A stretch of 64,000 bases of DNA from Aquimarina sp. Aq107 (lineage in GTDB: Bacteria; Bacteroidota; Bacteroidia; Flavobacteriales; Flavobacteriaceae), in the NCBI RefSeq assembly GCF_943733665.1, contig NZ_OX030782.1:4140501-4204500 (forward strand), in the 5' to 3' direction. Made by a program: the position numbers and the translations under genes. Positions 27,406 to 36,509 of the stretch are shown one piece after another. The notes under the pieces are model-generated. The model did not search any database, had not been told where the DNA came from, and saw only the letters and a program-made list of their open reading frames with translations. The number at the start of each line of letters is the position of its first letter. Position 1 is the first letter of the stretch.

Positions 27406-27445
27406 GTATACAAAAGTGTTTTAAGAATAAAACACTTTTGTATAC
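27406..27445. terminator. Long perfect hairpin after frr
   Basis: Arms GTATACAAAAGTGTTTTA and TAAAACACTTTTGTATAC pair perfectly over 18 bp with loop AGAA. A T tract is missing on the plus strand, so it may be a terminator of the AT-rich type or an RNA-stabilising hairpin. It argues against a start of the next gene at the TTG inside it. Confidence 0.65.
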
Positions 27446-27473
27446 CTTCAATTACCATGAATCAAATCGGATA

Positions 27474-29915
27474 ATGCAAAACAAACTCTTCTGTTTATTA
27501 TTTTTTACTCATTTTGTTGTACTATCTCAAATTAGCATTACCGGAAAAGTAATTGATCAAAGCACCAACCAAGCCTTACCGTTTGCTACGGTAAAAACGG
27601 ATCATAATTCATATGCACTAACTTCATCAACTGGAGAATTCGTAATACGATGCGAAAGCTACCCAATAAACCTAACCGTTAGTTACATAGGGTATGCAAC
27701 TAAGAACTTCTCCATTAAATCCGAGGATATCGTTAAGGTCGAAATACAGCTTTCACCTAAATCAGAAAATCTAGCAGCAGTAAAACTTGATATTCCTGGA
27801 AGTGTTGCTTCTAATATTATCAAACAAGCTATATCAAACAAAGCAAAAAACAACCCTAACAAAGCATTAAAAAGTTATAGTTACAAAACTTATAATAAAT
27901 TTAAAATCACTGAAGATAATCAGGCTACATTTGAAACTCCAGACACTACAAAAGTAGATATGGAACGAATCTTTAATGACGCGCATTCTTTTCTTTCAGA
28001 AAAAGTAAGTTTACACGAATTTAATAAGGGGCGTGATGAAAAAGAAACCGTTCTTGCTTCGAGAATGACAGGTTTTAACAAACCTGTTTATAATGTTCTA
28101 GGAATTAAAATTCAGTCCAATTCGCTGTATAAAGAAAATTATGTGATCTTTAATAATAGATATGCCGGACCTTTATCTAATAGAGCTCTTAAAAACTATT
28201 ATTATAAAGTTTTAGATACTACCCAAGGAAAAAGGCCTGCATATGTAATTCTCTTTCAACCAAGAAGATCTAAAAGAATCGCCAGTTTAGAGGGTGTTTT
28301 ATACTTGGACATGGAAACACTTGCTATCCAGAAAGCAGTAGCAGAACTAAGAGGAGAACTTAATGTTTTAGTTAATCATGATTTTAAATATGATTCAAAA
28401 GAAAAATTATGGTTTCCACTAGACCAAGAAGTTACCATAAGACCTGGGATCGGAAAACAGAAAGTAACTTTATTTGGTGGACAAATATCTGTTGGTAGAT
28501 TAGGGAATGACAAGAAAAGTTTTACAGGCAATAATGATTTTTTAATTTCGAAAACAGATTTCTTTGATTATAACACAAGAAAAGATGTCAAAATCAAACT
28601 ACAACAATCTGCTATAGAAATAGATCCTGAAGCTACTACCAGAAATGACGATTATTGGAATCAATATCGAACAAGTGCTATTACAGCAAAAGATCTAAAT
28701 TCTTTTTCTATAGTAGACAGCATTGTTCAAGCTCAAAATATTGAAAGAAGAATAGATGTTATTCAAAGTTTTAATATTGGGTATTATCCTGTTGGTTTTT
28801 TTGACTTTGACTTAACCTATCCTATAAAATACAATAACTTTGAAGGTTTACGTTTAGGAATCGGAGGTTTAACCAATGAAAAGTTTTCTAAACGATTCCG
28901 CACCGAAGGATACTTAGTTTATGGATTTCGAGATGGAAGGTTTAAATTCGGTCTTGGTGGAGGCGCTCTACTCAACAAGGATTCAGGATCTTGGTTGAAC
29001 GTAAATTACACAGACGACCTTAAAGAAGTTGGAAGCTTCTTTTATCTGACCGACAGACGTGTTTATTCTTTATTTGAACCACGCTTAGTAAATATTGATT
29101 TTTATTATAAACACAGAACCTGGAGCACAAGTTTACAACATAGAATTTTACCTAAATTATTATCCGAAACTCAATTTTCTGTAAGTAACATAGATCAAAC
29201 GGGAGGTTATACATATCTTAATAATGGTAATTCCTTCTCCAGCTATAAAACTGCAGAATCCACAATTGCACTTAGATGGAGTCCATTTAGTAAATTCTTA
29301 AAAACGCCAAATGGATTTAAAGAAATACAAGATGGTTATCCAAAAATAACAGCTCAATATACCCAAGGGTACAAAGGCGTATTTGATAGTGATTTTAACT
29401 ATAGTAAAATCGGAGTTAAAGCGGAGTACGTTATTAACCGTCTTAATCAATCGAGCACAAGCTTACTTCTTGAAGCTGACATTGCTAGCGGGGATATCCC
29501 GTTAACACATTTATATCACGCATATCCCAATGCCCCAACAAAAGAAACTGTTTTTCAGAGATTTTCTGTTGCAGGACGAAGAAGTTTTGAAACCATGTAT
29601 TTTAGTGAGTTTTTTAGCGATAGATTAGCTACACTACAGGTCAGACATCGATTAAGACCTTTTAAAATAGCTAGTTGGCTAAAACCAGAAATGGTTTTGA
29701 TAACTCGATACGCTATTGGAGATGTGAGTAACCAAGATAAACACCAAGGAGTTAATTTTAATTCCCTACAACAAGGGTATCAAGAATCTGGATTCGAACT
29801 AAATAAACTTTTTGCCGGCTTTGGATTAAGTTTTGCCTATAGATACGGGGCATATCATCTACCAAAACTAGAAGACAATATCGCTTTTAAATTTACTTTT
29901 TACTTAAAGCTTTAA
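27474..29915 (+). CDS. DUF5686 outer-membrane protein with carboxypeptidase regulatory-like domain
   Basis: 813 residues from the ATG beginning MQNKLFCLLFFTHFVVLSQ, a signal peptide. A TTG 12 codons upstream lies inside an 18-bp hairpin and would put polar residues in front, so it is rejected. Residues about 20-105 form a CarboxypepD_reg-like beta-sandwich (ITGKVIDQSTNQALPFATVKT ... VSYIGYATKNF, here split), found at the N terminus of many outer-membrane proteins. The rest is the DUF5686 region, ending in FAYRYGAYHLPKLEDNIAFKF and a barrel-like last strand. Function unknown; probably an outer-membrane barrel. No clear operon with frr or with the transporter that follows. Confidence 0.85.
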   Translation: MQNKLFCLLFFTHFVVLSQISITGKVIDQSTNQALPFATVKTDHNSYALTSSTGEFVIRCESYPINLTVSYIGYATKNFSIKSEDIVKVEIQLSPKSENLAAVKLDIPGSVASNIIKQAISNKAKNNPNKALKSYSYKTYNKFKITEDNQATFETPDTTKVDMERIFNDAHSFLSEKVSLHEFNKGRDEKETVLASRMTGFNKPVYNVLGIKIQSNSLYKENYVIFNNRYAGPLSNRALKNYYYKVLDTTQGKRPAYVILFQPRRSKRIASLEGVLYLDMETLAIQKAVAELRGELNVLVNHDFKYDSKEKLWFPLDQEVTIRPGIGKQKVTLFGGQISVGRLGNDKKSFTGNNDFLISKTDFFDYNTRKDVKIKLQQSAIEIDPEATTRNDDYWNQYRTSAITAKDLNSFSIVDSIVQAQNIERRIDVIQSFNIGYYPVGFFDFDLTYPIKYNNFEGLRLGIGGLTNEKFSKRFRTEGYLVYGFRDGRFKFGLGGGALLNKDSGSWLNVNYTDDLKEVGSFFYLTDRRVYSLFEPRLVNIDFYYKHRTWSTSLQHRILPKLLSETQFSVSNIDQTGGYTYLNNGNSFSSYKTAESTIALRWSPFSKFLKTPNGFKEIQDGYPKITAQYTQGYKGVFDSDFNYSKIGVKAEYVINRLNQSSTSLLLEADIASGDIPLTHLYHAYPNAPTKETVFQRFSVAGRRSFETMYFSEFFSDRLATLQVRHRLRPFKIASWLKPEMVLITRYAIGDVSNQDKHQGVNFNSLQQGYQESGFELNKLFAGFGLSFAYRYGAYHLPKLEDNIAFKFTFYLKL

Positions 29916-29975
29916 CTCATTATTATTTATTCATTTTCTTTTGAATATTTTTTAAGTATTAAAACCTCAAATTCT

Positions 29976-29983
29976 TACATTTG
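29976..29983 (+). promoter_or_regulatory. -7 element of the RND/MMPL transporter gene
   Basis: TACATTTG, exact TAnnTTTG, 17 bases before the ATG. Confidence 0.55.
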
Positions 29984-30000
29984 CACAAGGAAAATAGAGA

Positions 30001-32403
30001 ATGGCAAAGTTATTAACTTTCGGGTTTTGGAATACATTGGCTGGAATTATACTCCGTAATAGAGCAGCTATATTTATAATTATTATTGGAATTACAGTTT
30101 TTCTAGGTTTTCAATGGAAAAACATGCGATTTTCTTTTACAGAAGCAAATCTTCTTCCAGATGATCATGAGGTAAACATAAAGTATCAAGAATTTCTAGA
30201 GAAATTTGGTGACGAAGGTAATCTTATTGTTATGGCCGTAAATGACAGTTCTTTATTTACACCAACAAAATTAAAGGCCTGGAATGATTTTAATAATTCA
30301 TTCAAACAATATAGCGAGATTGACCTAGTAATTTCTGTAAGCGACCTAAAAACCCTTAAAAAGAAAGATAATCCAGCTAGGTTCGAGCTAGTATCTTTTA
30401 TAAAAGATAGCATTTATACAGATGAAAAAGTCTCTGCTTATCAGCACGAACTCTTTAACAAATTACCTTTTTATGAAGGCTTAATCTACAGCAACAAATC
30501 AAACACCATACAGAGTGCTATTTATTTAAATAAAGATATTGTTAATACAATTGTTCGAAAAAAGTTTATTGAAAACACTTTAAATCCAAAAATCAAAGAA
30601 TTTGAAGAAAAATTCAATATGGATGTAAAAGTCTCTGGAATGCCATACATAAGAACTATGAATTCTCAAAACATCATGGATGAGATTCAAATATTCATTT
30701 TAGCGGCGTTATTAGTTACCTCCTTAATCTTCTTTTTCTTTTTTAGATCATTTAGAGCCACTTTTATTTCGATGACAGCAGTTATCATAGGTGTTATGTG
30801 GGCGTTTGGTCTATTAGGCTTATTAGAGTATGAGATAACCGTTCTTACTGCCATTATTCCTCCTCTTGTGATCGTTATTGGAATTCCTAATTGTATTTTT
30901 TTAATAAATAAGTATCAACAAGAAATAAAAAAACACGGAAACAAGGCTAAATCATTACAACGTGTTATTACTAAAGTCGGGAATGCTACTCTAATGACCA
31001 ACGTTACTACAGCTGCTGGTTTTGCTACCTTTGCTCTAACAGAGAGCAAACTACTAAAGGAGTTTGGTATTGTCGCAGCGTTAAACATTGTTGCACTATT
31101 CATATTATGTTTATTAGTAATAACAATTATTTACAGTTATATGCCTCAACCAAAAGAAAGGCATTTAAAGCATCTTGGTAAACGATGGGTAGAACGACTG
31201 GTAAACTGGATGGAACACGCTGTTAAAAATCGAAGAATCACTATATACACAACCTCTTTAATTATCCTTATAGCCAGTATAATAGGTATTTACACAATTA
31301 AAGTTTCTGGAAGTTTACTAGAAGACATGCCTAAATCGGCCGGGTTTTTCCAAGATATCCAATTTTTCGAAGATGAATTTGATGGTATTATGCCATTAGA
31401 AATATTAATCAATACAAAACGTAAGCAAGGGGTTCTAAAATTACCAACCTTACGTAGAATGGAGCAACTGAGTGAATTGATTGAAGAAACACCAGAATTA
31501 TCCAAACCTATATCAATAGTCAATTTAGTAAAATACGCTAAGCAGACTTATTATAATGGAAATCCAAAATACTATCAATTACCAACAAGTCAAGAACGAA
31601 ATTTTATTCTGCCTTACGCCAAAAGCTTTGAATCCGAAGCTGGAGCTATGAACAGCTATGTAGATTCAACAGGACAATACGCTAGAATCACCACATTCAT
31701 GAAAGACGTTGGAACCGAAGAAATGGAAAGAATAGAGGCTAACTTAGCACCAAAACTAGAAAAACTATTCCCAAAAGATAGATATGAAGTTACATTTACT
31801 GGTAAAGCCCTAATATTTCAAAAAGGAACCACCTATTTAGTTTGGAATCTTATCTTTTCATTAGGATTAGCAATTGTTTTGATTGCACTCTTTATGGCAT
31901 GGATGTTTAGATCATTTAAAATGATCATTATCTCCCTGATCCCAAACCTTCTACCATTACTTATGACAGCTGGTTTAATGGGGTTTTTAGGAGTACCAAT
32001 AAAACCATCTACAATATTAGTTTTTAGTATCGCTTTTGGTATCTCTGTAGATGATACAATTCATTTCTTAGCTAAATACAGACAAGAATTAAAATCTAAC
32101 CATTGGAGAATTCGTAAATCTGTTTTCGCAGCTTTAAAAGAAACAGGTGTTAGCATGTTTTATACATCTACAGTTTTATTCTTTGGGTTTTCGGTATTTA
32201 TGATCTCAAGTTTCGGTGGAACTAAAGCACTTGGAGGATTGGTATCTGCTACATTACTTTTTGCAATGTTGGCCAATCTTTTACTACTCCCTTCTTTATT
32301 ACTTTCTTTAGAGCGAAGTATAGCAAATAAGAAAACCTTAAAAGAGCCTGCTTTAAAAATTATCGCAAGTGATGAAGAACTTCTTGAAGAAGAAGAACAA
32401 TAA
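30001..32403 (+). CDS. RND-superfamily transporter of the MMPL/patched type
   Basis: 800 residues. Two repeats each of one helix, a large periplasmic domain and a bundle of five helices: the first near 20-40 and 225-385, the second near 415-435 and 615-780. The conserved helix-4 region of each half is seen (VIVIGIPNCIFLINKYQQE and FGISVDDTIHFLAKYRQE, with the Asp pair in the second). Proton-driven export of lipids or hydrophobic compounds is the family rule; substrate unknown. It ends with an acidic tail (ASDEELLEEEEQ). It faces the leftward 48-residue gene, with a hairpin between them. Confidence 0.88.
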   Translation: MAKLLTFGFWNTLAGIILRNRAAIFIIIIGITVFLGFQWKNMRFSFTEANLLPDDHEVNIKYQEFLEKFGDEGNLIVMAVNDSSLFTPTKLKAWNDFNNSFKQYSEIDLVISVSDLKTLKKKDNPARFELVSFIKDSIYTDEKVSAYQHELFNKLPFYEGLIYSNKSNTIQSAIYLNKDIVNTIVRKKFIENTLNPKIKEFEEKFNMDVKVSGMPYIRTMNSQNIMDEIQIFILAALLVTSLIFFFFFRSFRATFISMTAVIIGVMWAFGLLGLLEYEITVLTAIIPPLVIVIGIPNCIFLINKYQQEIKKHGNKAKSLQRVITKVGNATLMTNVTTAAGFATFALTESKLLKEFGIVAALNIVALFILCLLVITIIYSYMPQPKERHLKHLGKRWVERLVNWMEHAVKNRRITIYTTSLIILIASIIGIYTIKVSGSLLEDMPKSAGFFQDIQFFEDEFDGIMPLEILINTKRKQGVLKLPTLRRMEQLSELIEETPELSKPISIVNLVKYAKQTYYNGNPKYYQLPTSQERNFILPYAKSFESEAGAMNSYVDSTGQYARITTFMKDVGTEEMERIEANLAPKLEKLFPKDRYEVTFTGKALIFQKGTTYLVWNLIFSLGLAIVLIALFMAWMFRSFKMIIISLIPNLLPLLMTAGLMGFLGVPIKPSTILVFSIAFGISVDDTIHFLAKYRQELKSNHWRIRKSVFAALKETGVSMFYTSTVLFFGFSVFMISSFGGTKALGGLVSATLLFAMLANLLLLPSLLLSLERSIANKKTLKEPALKIIASDEELLEEEEQ

Positions 32404-32422
32404 TATAGCTATAATTTAATCT

Positions 32423-32457
32423 AAAAAAAGAAGTCTCACTAGTAAACTAGCGAGACT
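32423..32457 (-). terminator. Terminator on the minus strand after the 48-residue gene
   Basis: Minus strand AGTCTC-G-CTAGT, TT loop, ACTAG-T-GAGACT, then TCTTTTTTT. The T tract is on the minus strand only, so it is meant for a leftward transcript; the only candidate is the small ORF at 32484-32630. Confidence 0.75.
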
Positions 32458-32483
32458 CCGTGTAAGATAGATTACCCCAAAAC

Positions 32484-32630
32484 CTATCGAACTAAACTTA
32501 ACGTAAACACAATCGTCATAATTGCATATGCAATATACATCCCCTTTTTGTATTTTGAAACCCATTCATGGGGGGGAATTCCCCCTTTCGATAAAATAAA
32601 CAAAGGTTTAACTTTTTTTTTGTAATCCAA
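32484..32630 (-). CDS. Small single-span membrane protein, 48 residues (unrecognised)
   Basis: I found this by reading the minus strand; it is too short for a usual length cutoff. From a TTG start it reads MDYKKKVKPLFILSKGGIPP, then HEWVSKYKKGMYIAYAIMTI, then VFTLSLVR and TAG. A basic N-terminal part is followed by one hydrophobic helix (about 31-46) and a terminal Arg, so an inner-membrane anchor with the N terminus in the cytoplasm fits. Composition is protein-like although the DNA contains runs of 7 C, 5 G and 9 A in frame. An in-frame TAA lies ten codons before the TTG. A minus-strand terminator follows the stop. No promoter of the TAnnTTTG type was seen. No family recognised. It might also be a gene fragment. 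Confidence 0.6.
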   Translation of the reverse strand: MDYKKKVKPLFILSKGGIPPHEWVSKYKKGMYIAYAIMTIVFTLSLVR

Positions 32631-33082
32631 AATTGGATTAAAAAACCATAATTACCTTGTAACTAAATACTTAAAAAAAATTATTTTGTAAGAATTTTTC
32701 ACCTTCTTTTTAAAAAAAGCAACAAAAAAAACTATTTTTTCCCCAAAAAACTATGCTTTTACGGTTTTTACATAGAATTCATCTAGAAAAAACCGTCGGA
32801 TTATATAATCGCTTAAAATCACTCTATTTTTGTTATCACAAAAAAATGAAATTCAAGATCTATAGAATTTAAGTATTTTTTGAAGAGTAAGACTATGCAT
32901 CAATTCGATTAAAAATTTATCTTTGCTACCTTGAATTTTTCAAAGGACAATCTGGAATAAATTCAAGTTTAGGTAGTTCCCTAAAAATTTATAGAAATAA
33001 AAAGTAACGCAACAGTATTATTAAATAAATAATATTGATTTCGTATTACATCCGGTAGATGTAAAACATACAAAAAATAAGA
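32631..33082. other. Gene-free AT-rich region upstream of asnS
   Basis: Rich in A and T runs. It contains ACGGTTTTT/AAAAACCGT arms 18 bases apart (32761-32796) and a TATCTTTG -7 element for asnS at 32918-32925, which leaves a leader of about 150 bases. No T-box features (specifier loop, TGGN antiterminator bulge) could be made out. Confidence 0.45.
32918..32925 (+). promoter_or_regulatory. -7 element of asnS
   Basis: TATCTTTG, exact TAnnTTTG. No TTTG at the expected distance. It gives a leader of about 150 bases. Confidence 0.5.
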
Positions 33083-34528
33083 TTGATGAAACATACTAAA
33101 GTAATAGACGTACTACAAAGTGATAAGCTATTGCAGCCTGTCTGTGTAAAAGGATGGGTTCGTTCTTTTCGTAATGATCGTTTTATAGCGATAAATGACG
33201 GATCAACAATTAAAAATATTCAATGTGTAATTGAAGATAATACGATAGATGCTTCGATTATAGAAAAAATAAATATCGGTGCTGCTCTTTCAATTACTGG
33301 TACGTTAACCGAAAGTGAAGGTAAGGGGCAACGTGTAGAAATAAAAGCTACAAGTATTGAAATTGAAGGTGAAGCTGATTCTGAAGAATTAAAGCTAACT
33401 ATTCTTTCTCCTAAACGTCATAGTTTAGAAAAATTAAGAGAACAAGCTCATCTTAGGGTTCGTACCAATACATTTGGAGCAATTATGCGTTTGCGATCGA
33501 AACTATCGTTCGCTATACACGAGTATTTTCAAAAAAATGACTTCTATTATGTACATACTCCTGTAATTACTAAAAGTGATGCAGAAGGCGCAGGAGAAGC
33601 TTTTAAAGTAACGAACCTTGATCTTAACAACATCCCAAAAGATGAAAATGGTGAAGTAGATTACAAACAAGATTTCTTTGGAGGAGAGACAAACCTTACG
33701 GTATCTGGTCAATTAGAAGCTGAAACTTATGCAATGGGATTAGGACAGGTGTACACCTTTGGACCTACATTTAGAGCAGAAAATTCTAACACTTCTCGTC
33801 ATCTTGCAGAATTTTGGATGGTAGAACCAGAGGTTGCTTTTTGTGACCTAGATGGTAATATGGATCTAGCAGAAGATTTTATAAAATATGTTATTCAATT
33901 TGTATTAGATAACTGTCAGGATGATCTTGAATTTTTAGAAGACAGACTTGCTAAGGAAGATAAACAAAAACCTCAAGCAGAAAGAGCAGAAATGCTACTT
34001 AGAGATAAGTTAAAATTTGTTTTGGAGAATAATTTTAAGCGAGTTAGTTATACTGAAGCTATTGAAATATTAAAAAATTCTAAACCTAATAAGAAAAAGA
34101 AATTTAAATTTCCAATTAACGAATGGGGTGCAGATTTACAAAGTGAACATGAACGTTTTTTAGTTGAAAAACATTTTAAATGTCCAGTAATATTATTTGA
34201 TTACCCGGCTGATATTAAATCTTTTTATATGAGACTTAACGAAGACGGTAAGACAGTAAGAGCAATGGATATTTTATTCCCAGGAATTGGAGAGATCGTA
34301 GGAGGTTCTCAGCGTGAAGAAAGACTTGATGTGCTTAAACAAAAAATGGCCGCTCTCAATATCCCTGAAGAAGAATTATGGTGGTATTTAGACACACGTC
34401 GTTTTGGAACTTGTAAACACAGTGGTTTCGGACTAGGTTTCGAAAGACTTGTATTATTTGTTACTGGAATGGGTAATATTCGTGATGTAATCCCTTATCC
34501 TAGGACTCCATTAAATGCAGAATTCTAA
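33083..34528 (+). CDS. asnS: Asparaginyl-tRNA synthetase
   Basis: 481 residues, class IIb. The N-terminal OB-fold anticodon-binding domain (about 15-110, VKGWVRSFRNDRFIAINDGS) is followed by the catalytic core with motif 2 (GPTFRAENSNTSRHLAEFWMVEPE) and motif 3 (GFGLGFERLVLF near the C terminus). The asparaginyl rather than aspartyl identity is supported by the overall length and the FRAENSNTSRHL sequence. An adjacent second ATG makes the start MM or M. It is convergent with the leftward unknown gene, with only nine bases between the stop codons. Confidence 0.96.
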   Translation: MMKHTKVIDVLQSDKLLQPVCVKGWVRSFRNDRFIAINDGSTIKNIQCVIEDNTIDASIIEKINIGAALSITGTLTESEGKGQRVEIKATSIEIEGEADSEELKLTILSPKRHSLEKLREQAHLRVRTNTFGAIMRLRSKLSFAIHEYFQKNDFYYVHTPVITKSDAEGAGEAFKVTNLDLNNIPKDENGEVDYKQDFFGGETNLTVSGQLEAETYAMGLGQVYTFGPTFRAENSNTSRHLAEFWMVEPEVAFCDLDGNMDLAEDFIKYVIQFVLDNCQDDLEFLEDRLAKEDKQKPQAERAEMLLRDKLKFVLENNFKRVSYTEAIEILKNSKPNKKKKFKFPINEWGADLQSEHERFLVEKHFKCPVILFDYPADIKSFYMRLNEDGKTVRAMDILFPGIGEIVGGSQREERLDVLKQKMAALNIPEEELWWYLDTRRFGTCKHSGFGLGFERLVLFVTGMGNIRDVIPYPRTPLNAEF

Positions 34529-34537
34529 AAACATAGT

Positions 34538-35119
34538 TTAATTTCTATGTTTCTTTAATAAAATCTCAGAAATTAGATCATATATCACTTTTTGATTTGC
34601 ATCTAGTTCCTGAGGTTTATTTTTTGCTTTTTGAATTTTCTCGTAATGTGGAACCTTTCCAGTTTCTGCCAATAACCTCATAGCATCTTCAAAAAAATCA
34701 TCCAAAATAGGCATTACGTACTCACTTCCTGTATTAGTATTCCTAAGTCGAATAAACTTCTTTGCATATGCCAAAAACATCTGAGGATACTTAGCAAAAG
34801 TAATAATTGCTTCCGTAAAATTTTTCTTGACCTCCTCAGAGGTAACCGAATTTCTAAATTTCAATTTTGTGTTATCAATATGCTTTAGAGTATACAGAAG
34901 TGCACTTTCTTTTATAAAATTACCATAATCATTTACAGAATAATAATAAATCTCCATACCAACATTTGTATTTATTATTAACACCTCATCTCCAATACTA
35001 TCTTTAAGAAACGACTGAAAAGTAGAAACAGTGAGTGAAGACATTAATAAACGTCTTTTTATATCGGTAGAACGAATATTTACGGATTTTATATTATGTA
35101 CACTTGGATTAATAAGCAC
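34538..35119 (-). CDS. Protein of unknown function coupled to an ankyrin protein
   Basis: 193 residues from a GTG that overlaps the TAG of the ankyrin gene by one base, which suggests translational coupling. An internal ATG at 35044 (MSSLTVSTFQSFLKDSIG) is a reasonable alternative and would give 168 residues. The protein is soluble, mixed alpha/beta at the start (EVLIINTNVGMEIYYYSVNDYG) and helical later, with no signal peptide, cysteine pattern or catalytic motif. I do not recognise the family. It is the last gene of a two-gene leftward operon and abuts asnS from the opposite side. Confidence 0.7.
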   Translation of the reverse strand: MLINPSVHNIKSVNIRSTDIKRRLLMSSLTVSTFQSFLKDSIGDEVLIINTNVGMEIYYYSVNDYGNFIKESALLYTLKHIDNTKLKFRNSVTSEEVKKNFTEAIITFAKYPQMFLAYAKKFIRLRNTNTGSEYVMPILDDFFEDAMRLLAETGKVPHYEKIQKAKNKPQELDANQKVIYDLISEILLKKHRN

Positions 35120-35583
35120 TAAATTACATTAGACAATTCTGAAAAATCAATCCCTTGATTTTCAGCGTGCATCGCTGCAGTATACCCATTATTATCTTTA
35201 ATACTTATATCTGCTCCATTTTTAATCAGCAATTTTATAATTTCTTTCTGACCAAAAGTTGCTGCAAATATTAAAGCAGTGGCATCATTGTAACTTTTAA
35301 TATTAACATCAGCACCTGAAGAAATTAATAGTTCTGCAATCTCATAATGTCCTTTAAAACAAACACCCATTAAAGCAGTATTTCCGGAAGCATCTTGTTC
35401 ATTTATATTTGGGCTATAACTAATAATAAGTTTAACAATATCTAGAAAACCGTAATATGTAGACAACAAGAGAGGAGTAGATCCTCTTTGATCTTTTGTA
35501 TTAACCAAACTGCCATCATTGGCAAGAAAGCTTCGAACACTTTCTAAATTCTGTGATCTGATCGCATCAAAAATTGTATCCAT
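35119..35583 (-). CDS. Ankyrin-repeat protein
   Basis: 154 residues, almost wholly ankyrin repeats: four units are visible, with RGSTPLLLSTYYGFLDIVKLI, SGNTALMGVCFKGHYEIAEL, DATALIFAATFGQKEIIKLL and NNGYTAAMHAENQG as their consensus parts. No signal peptide, so cytoplasmic. Ankyrin proteins bind other proteins; the likely partner is the downstream gene product, because the two genes overlap by one base. Closest general similarity is to small bacterial ankyrin proteins; no specific role can be given. Confidence 0.88.
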   Translation of the reverse strand: MDTIFDAIRSQNLESVRSFLANDGSLVNTKDQRGSTPLLLSTYYGFLDIVKLIISYSPNINEQDASGNTALMGVCFKGHYEIAELLISSGADVNIKSYNDATALIFAATFGQKEIIKLLIKNGADISIKDNNGYTAAMHAENQGIDFSELSNVI

Positions 35584-35729
35584 TGAAATAAAGTTGCAAT
35601 AATTTTAACAAATAAGCTTAATACGCTTAATAACGATTGAAGATATCAAAAAAAAAATCAGCAACATTCTAATTAGGAGAAATTTATAATTTACAAGGCA
35701 AAACTTAGGCTAAAATCTATTTTTTTATA

Positions 35730-36509
35730 TTATTGTTCGATCCATTTTCTAAACTCGGAAGTAGTCGAAGAACTCGTCATCACACGTTCTTTAACGCCTT
35801 TTAGCTGTATCAATAATCTATTTTTAAAATGATTCTCTATTGTTTCTATATATTCTATATGCACTATTTGACTTCTATTAATCCTAAAAAACTTTTTAGG
35901 GTTTATCTGATCAGTTAAAACTCCTATTTTTTCTAAAATCGGGTGAGTTTTACCTGATGAATCAGTGGCTACACAAAAATCTCCAGAAGCTGCTATCAAA
36001 CTTATATCGACAACATTTAACAACTGAATACCTTTAGTACGTTTTATAACGAACCTCTTTTTATATTCATTTTGTCCAAACTGAATCGCTGATCTCAATA
36101 CATTAATCGTAGTATCATCTAAAACATTATACCCACCTTGCTTAAATAAGGACTGGTATTTTTCTAGTGCTTTTTTAAAATCAAACTGCGAATATGGTTT
36201 TAGGATATAAGCTATCCCGTTAGTATTAAATGCCTGAAACAAGTATTCATCATGTGCTGAACAAAAAATTATTGGACTTTCTATTTTTGTTTTATTAAAT
36301 AAATCAAATGATATCCCATCTAACAATTGAATATCTGATAATATAAAATCATAGATATTCTCTTCCAAAAACTTTTCTCCTTCAGAAACAGAACGAGACC
36401 AATCATGTGAAATAGATTCTCCAAAAAAAGCTTCCAAATGTGATATCAATTTTTGATATGCAGGAATTTCATCTTCTAGAATTAAAATATGCATAGTTTT
36501 AAGATTCAT
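35730..36509 (-). CDS. LytTR-family response regulator
   Basis: 259 residues. A receiver domain (about 1-125) with the acidic pair LEDE, the phosphoacceptor Asp in YDFILSDIQLLDG (near residue 57) and the conserved Lys in YILKPYSQFDF, followed by a LytTR DNA-binding domain (about 155-255: FVIKRTKGIQLLNVVDISLI, FFRINRSQIVHIEYIE). Its start overlaps the end of the histidine kinase gene by 11 bases, so the two form a two-component pair. Targets are unknown; autoregulation of this operon is a fair guess. Confidence 0.93.
   Translation of the reverse strand: MNLKTMHILILEDEIPAYQKLISHLEAFFGESISHDWSRSVSEGEKFLEENIYDFILSDIQLLDGISFDLFNKTKIESPIIFCSAHDEYLFQAFNTNGIAYILKPYSQFDFKKALEKYQSLFKQGGYNVLDDTTINVLRSAIQFGQNEYKKRFVIKRTKGIQLLNVVDISLIAASGDFCVATDSSGKTHPILEKIGVLTDQINPKKFFRINRSQIVHIEYIETIENHFKNRLLIQLKGVKERVMTSSSTTSEFRKWIEQ

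Noticed and set aside
27438..27473. TTG start for the DUF5686 protein
   Set aside because: It lies inside an 18-bp perfect hairpin and spoils the signal peptide.
32631..33082. T-box leader for asnS
   Set aside because: No specifier loop or antiterminator motif could be made out, and T-boxes are rare in this phylum.
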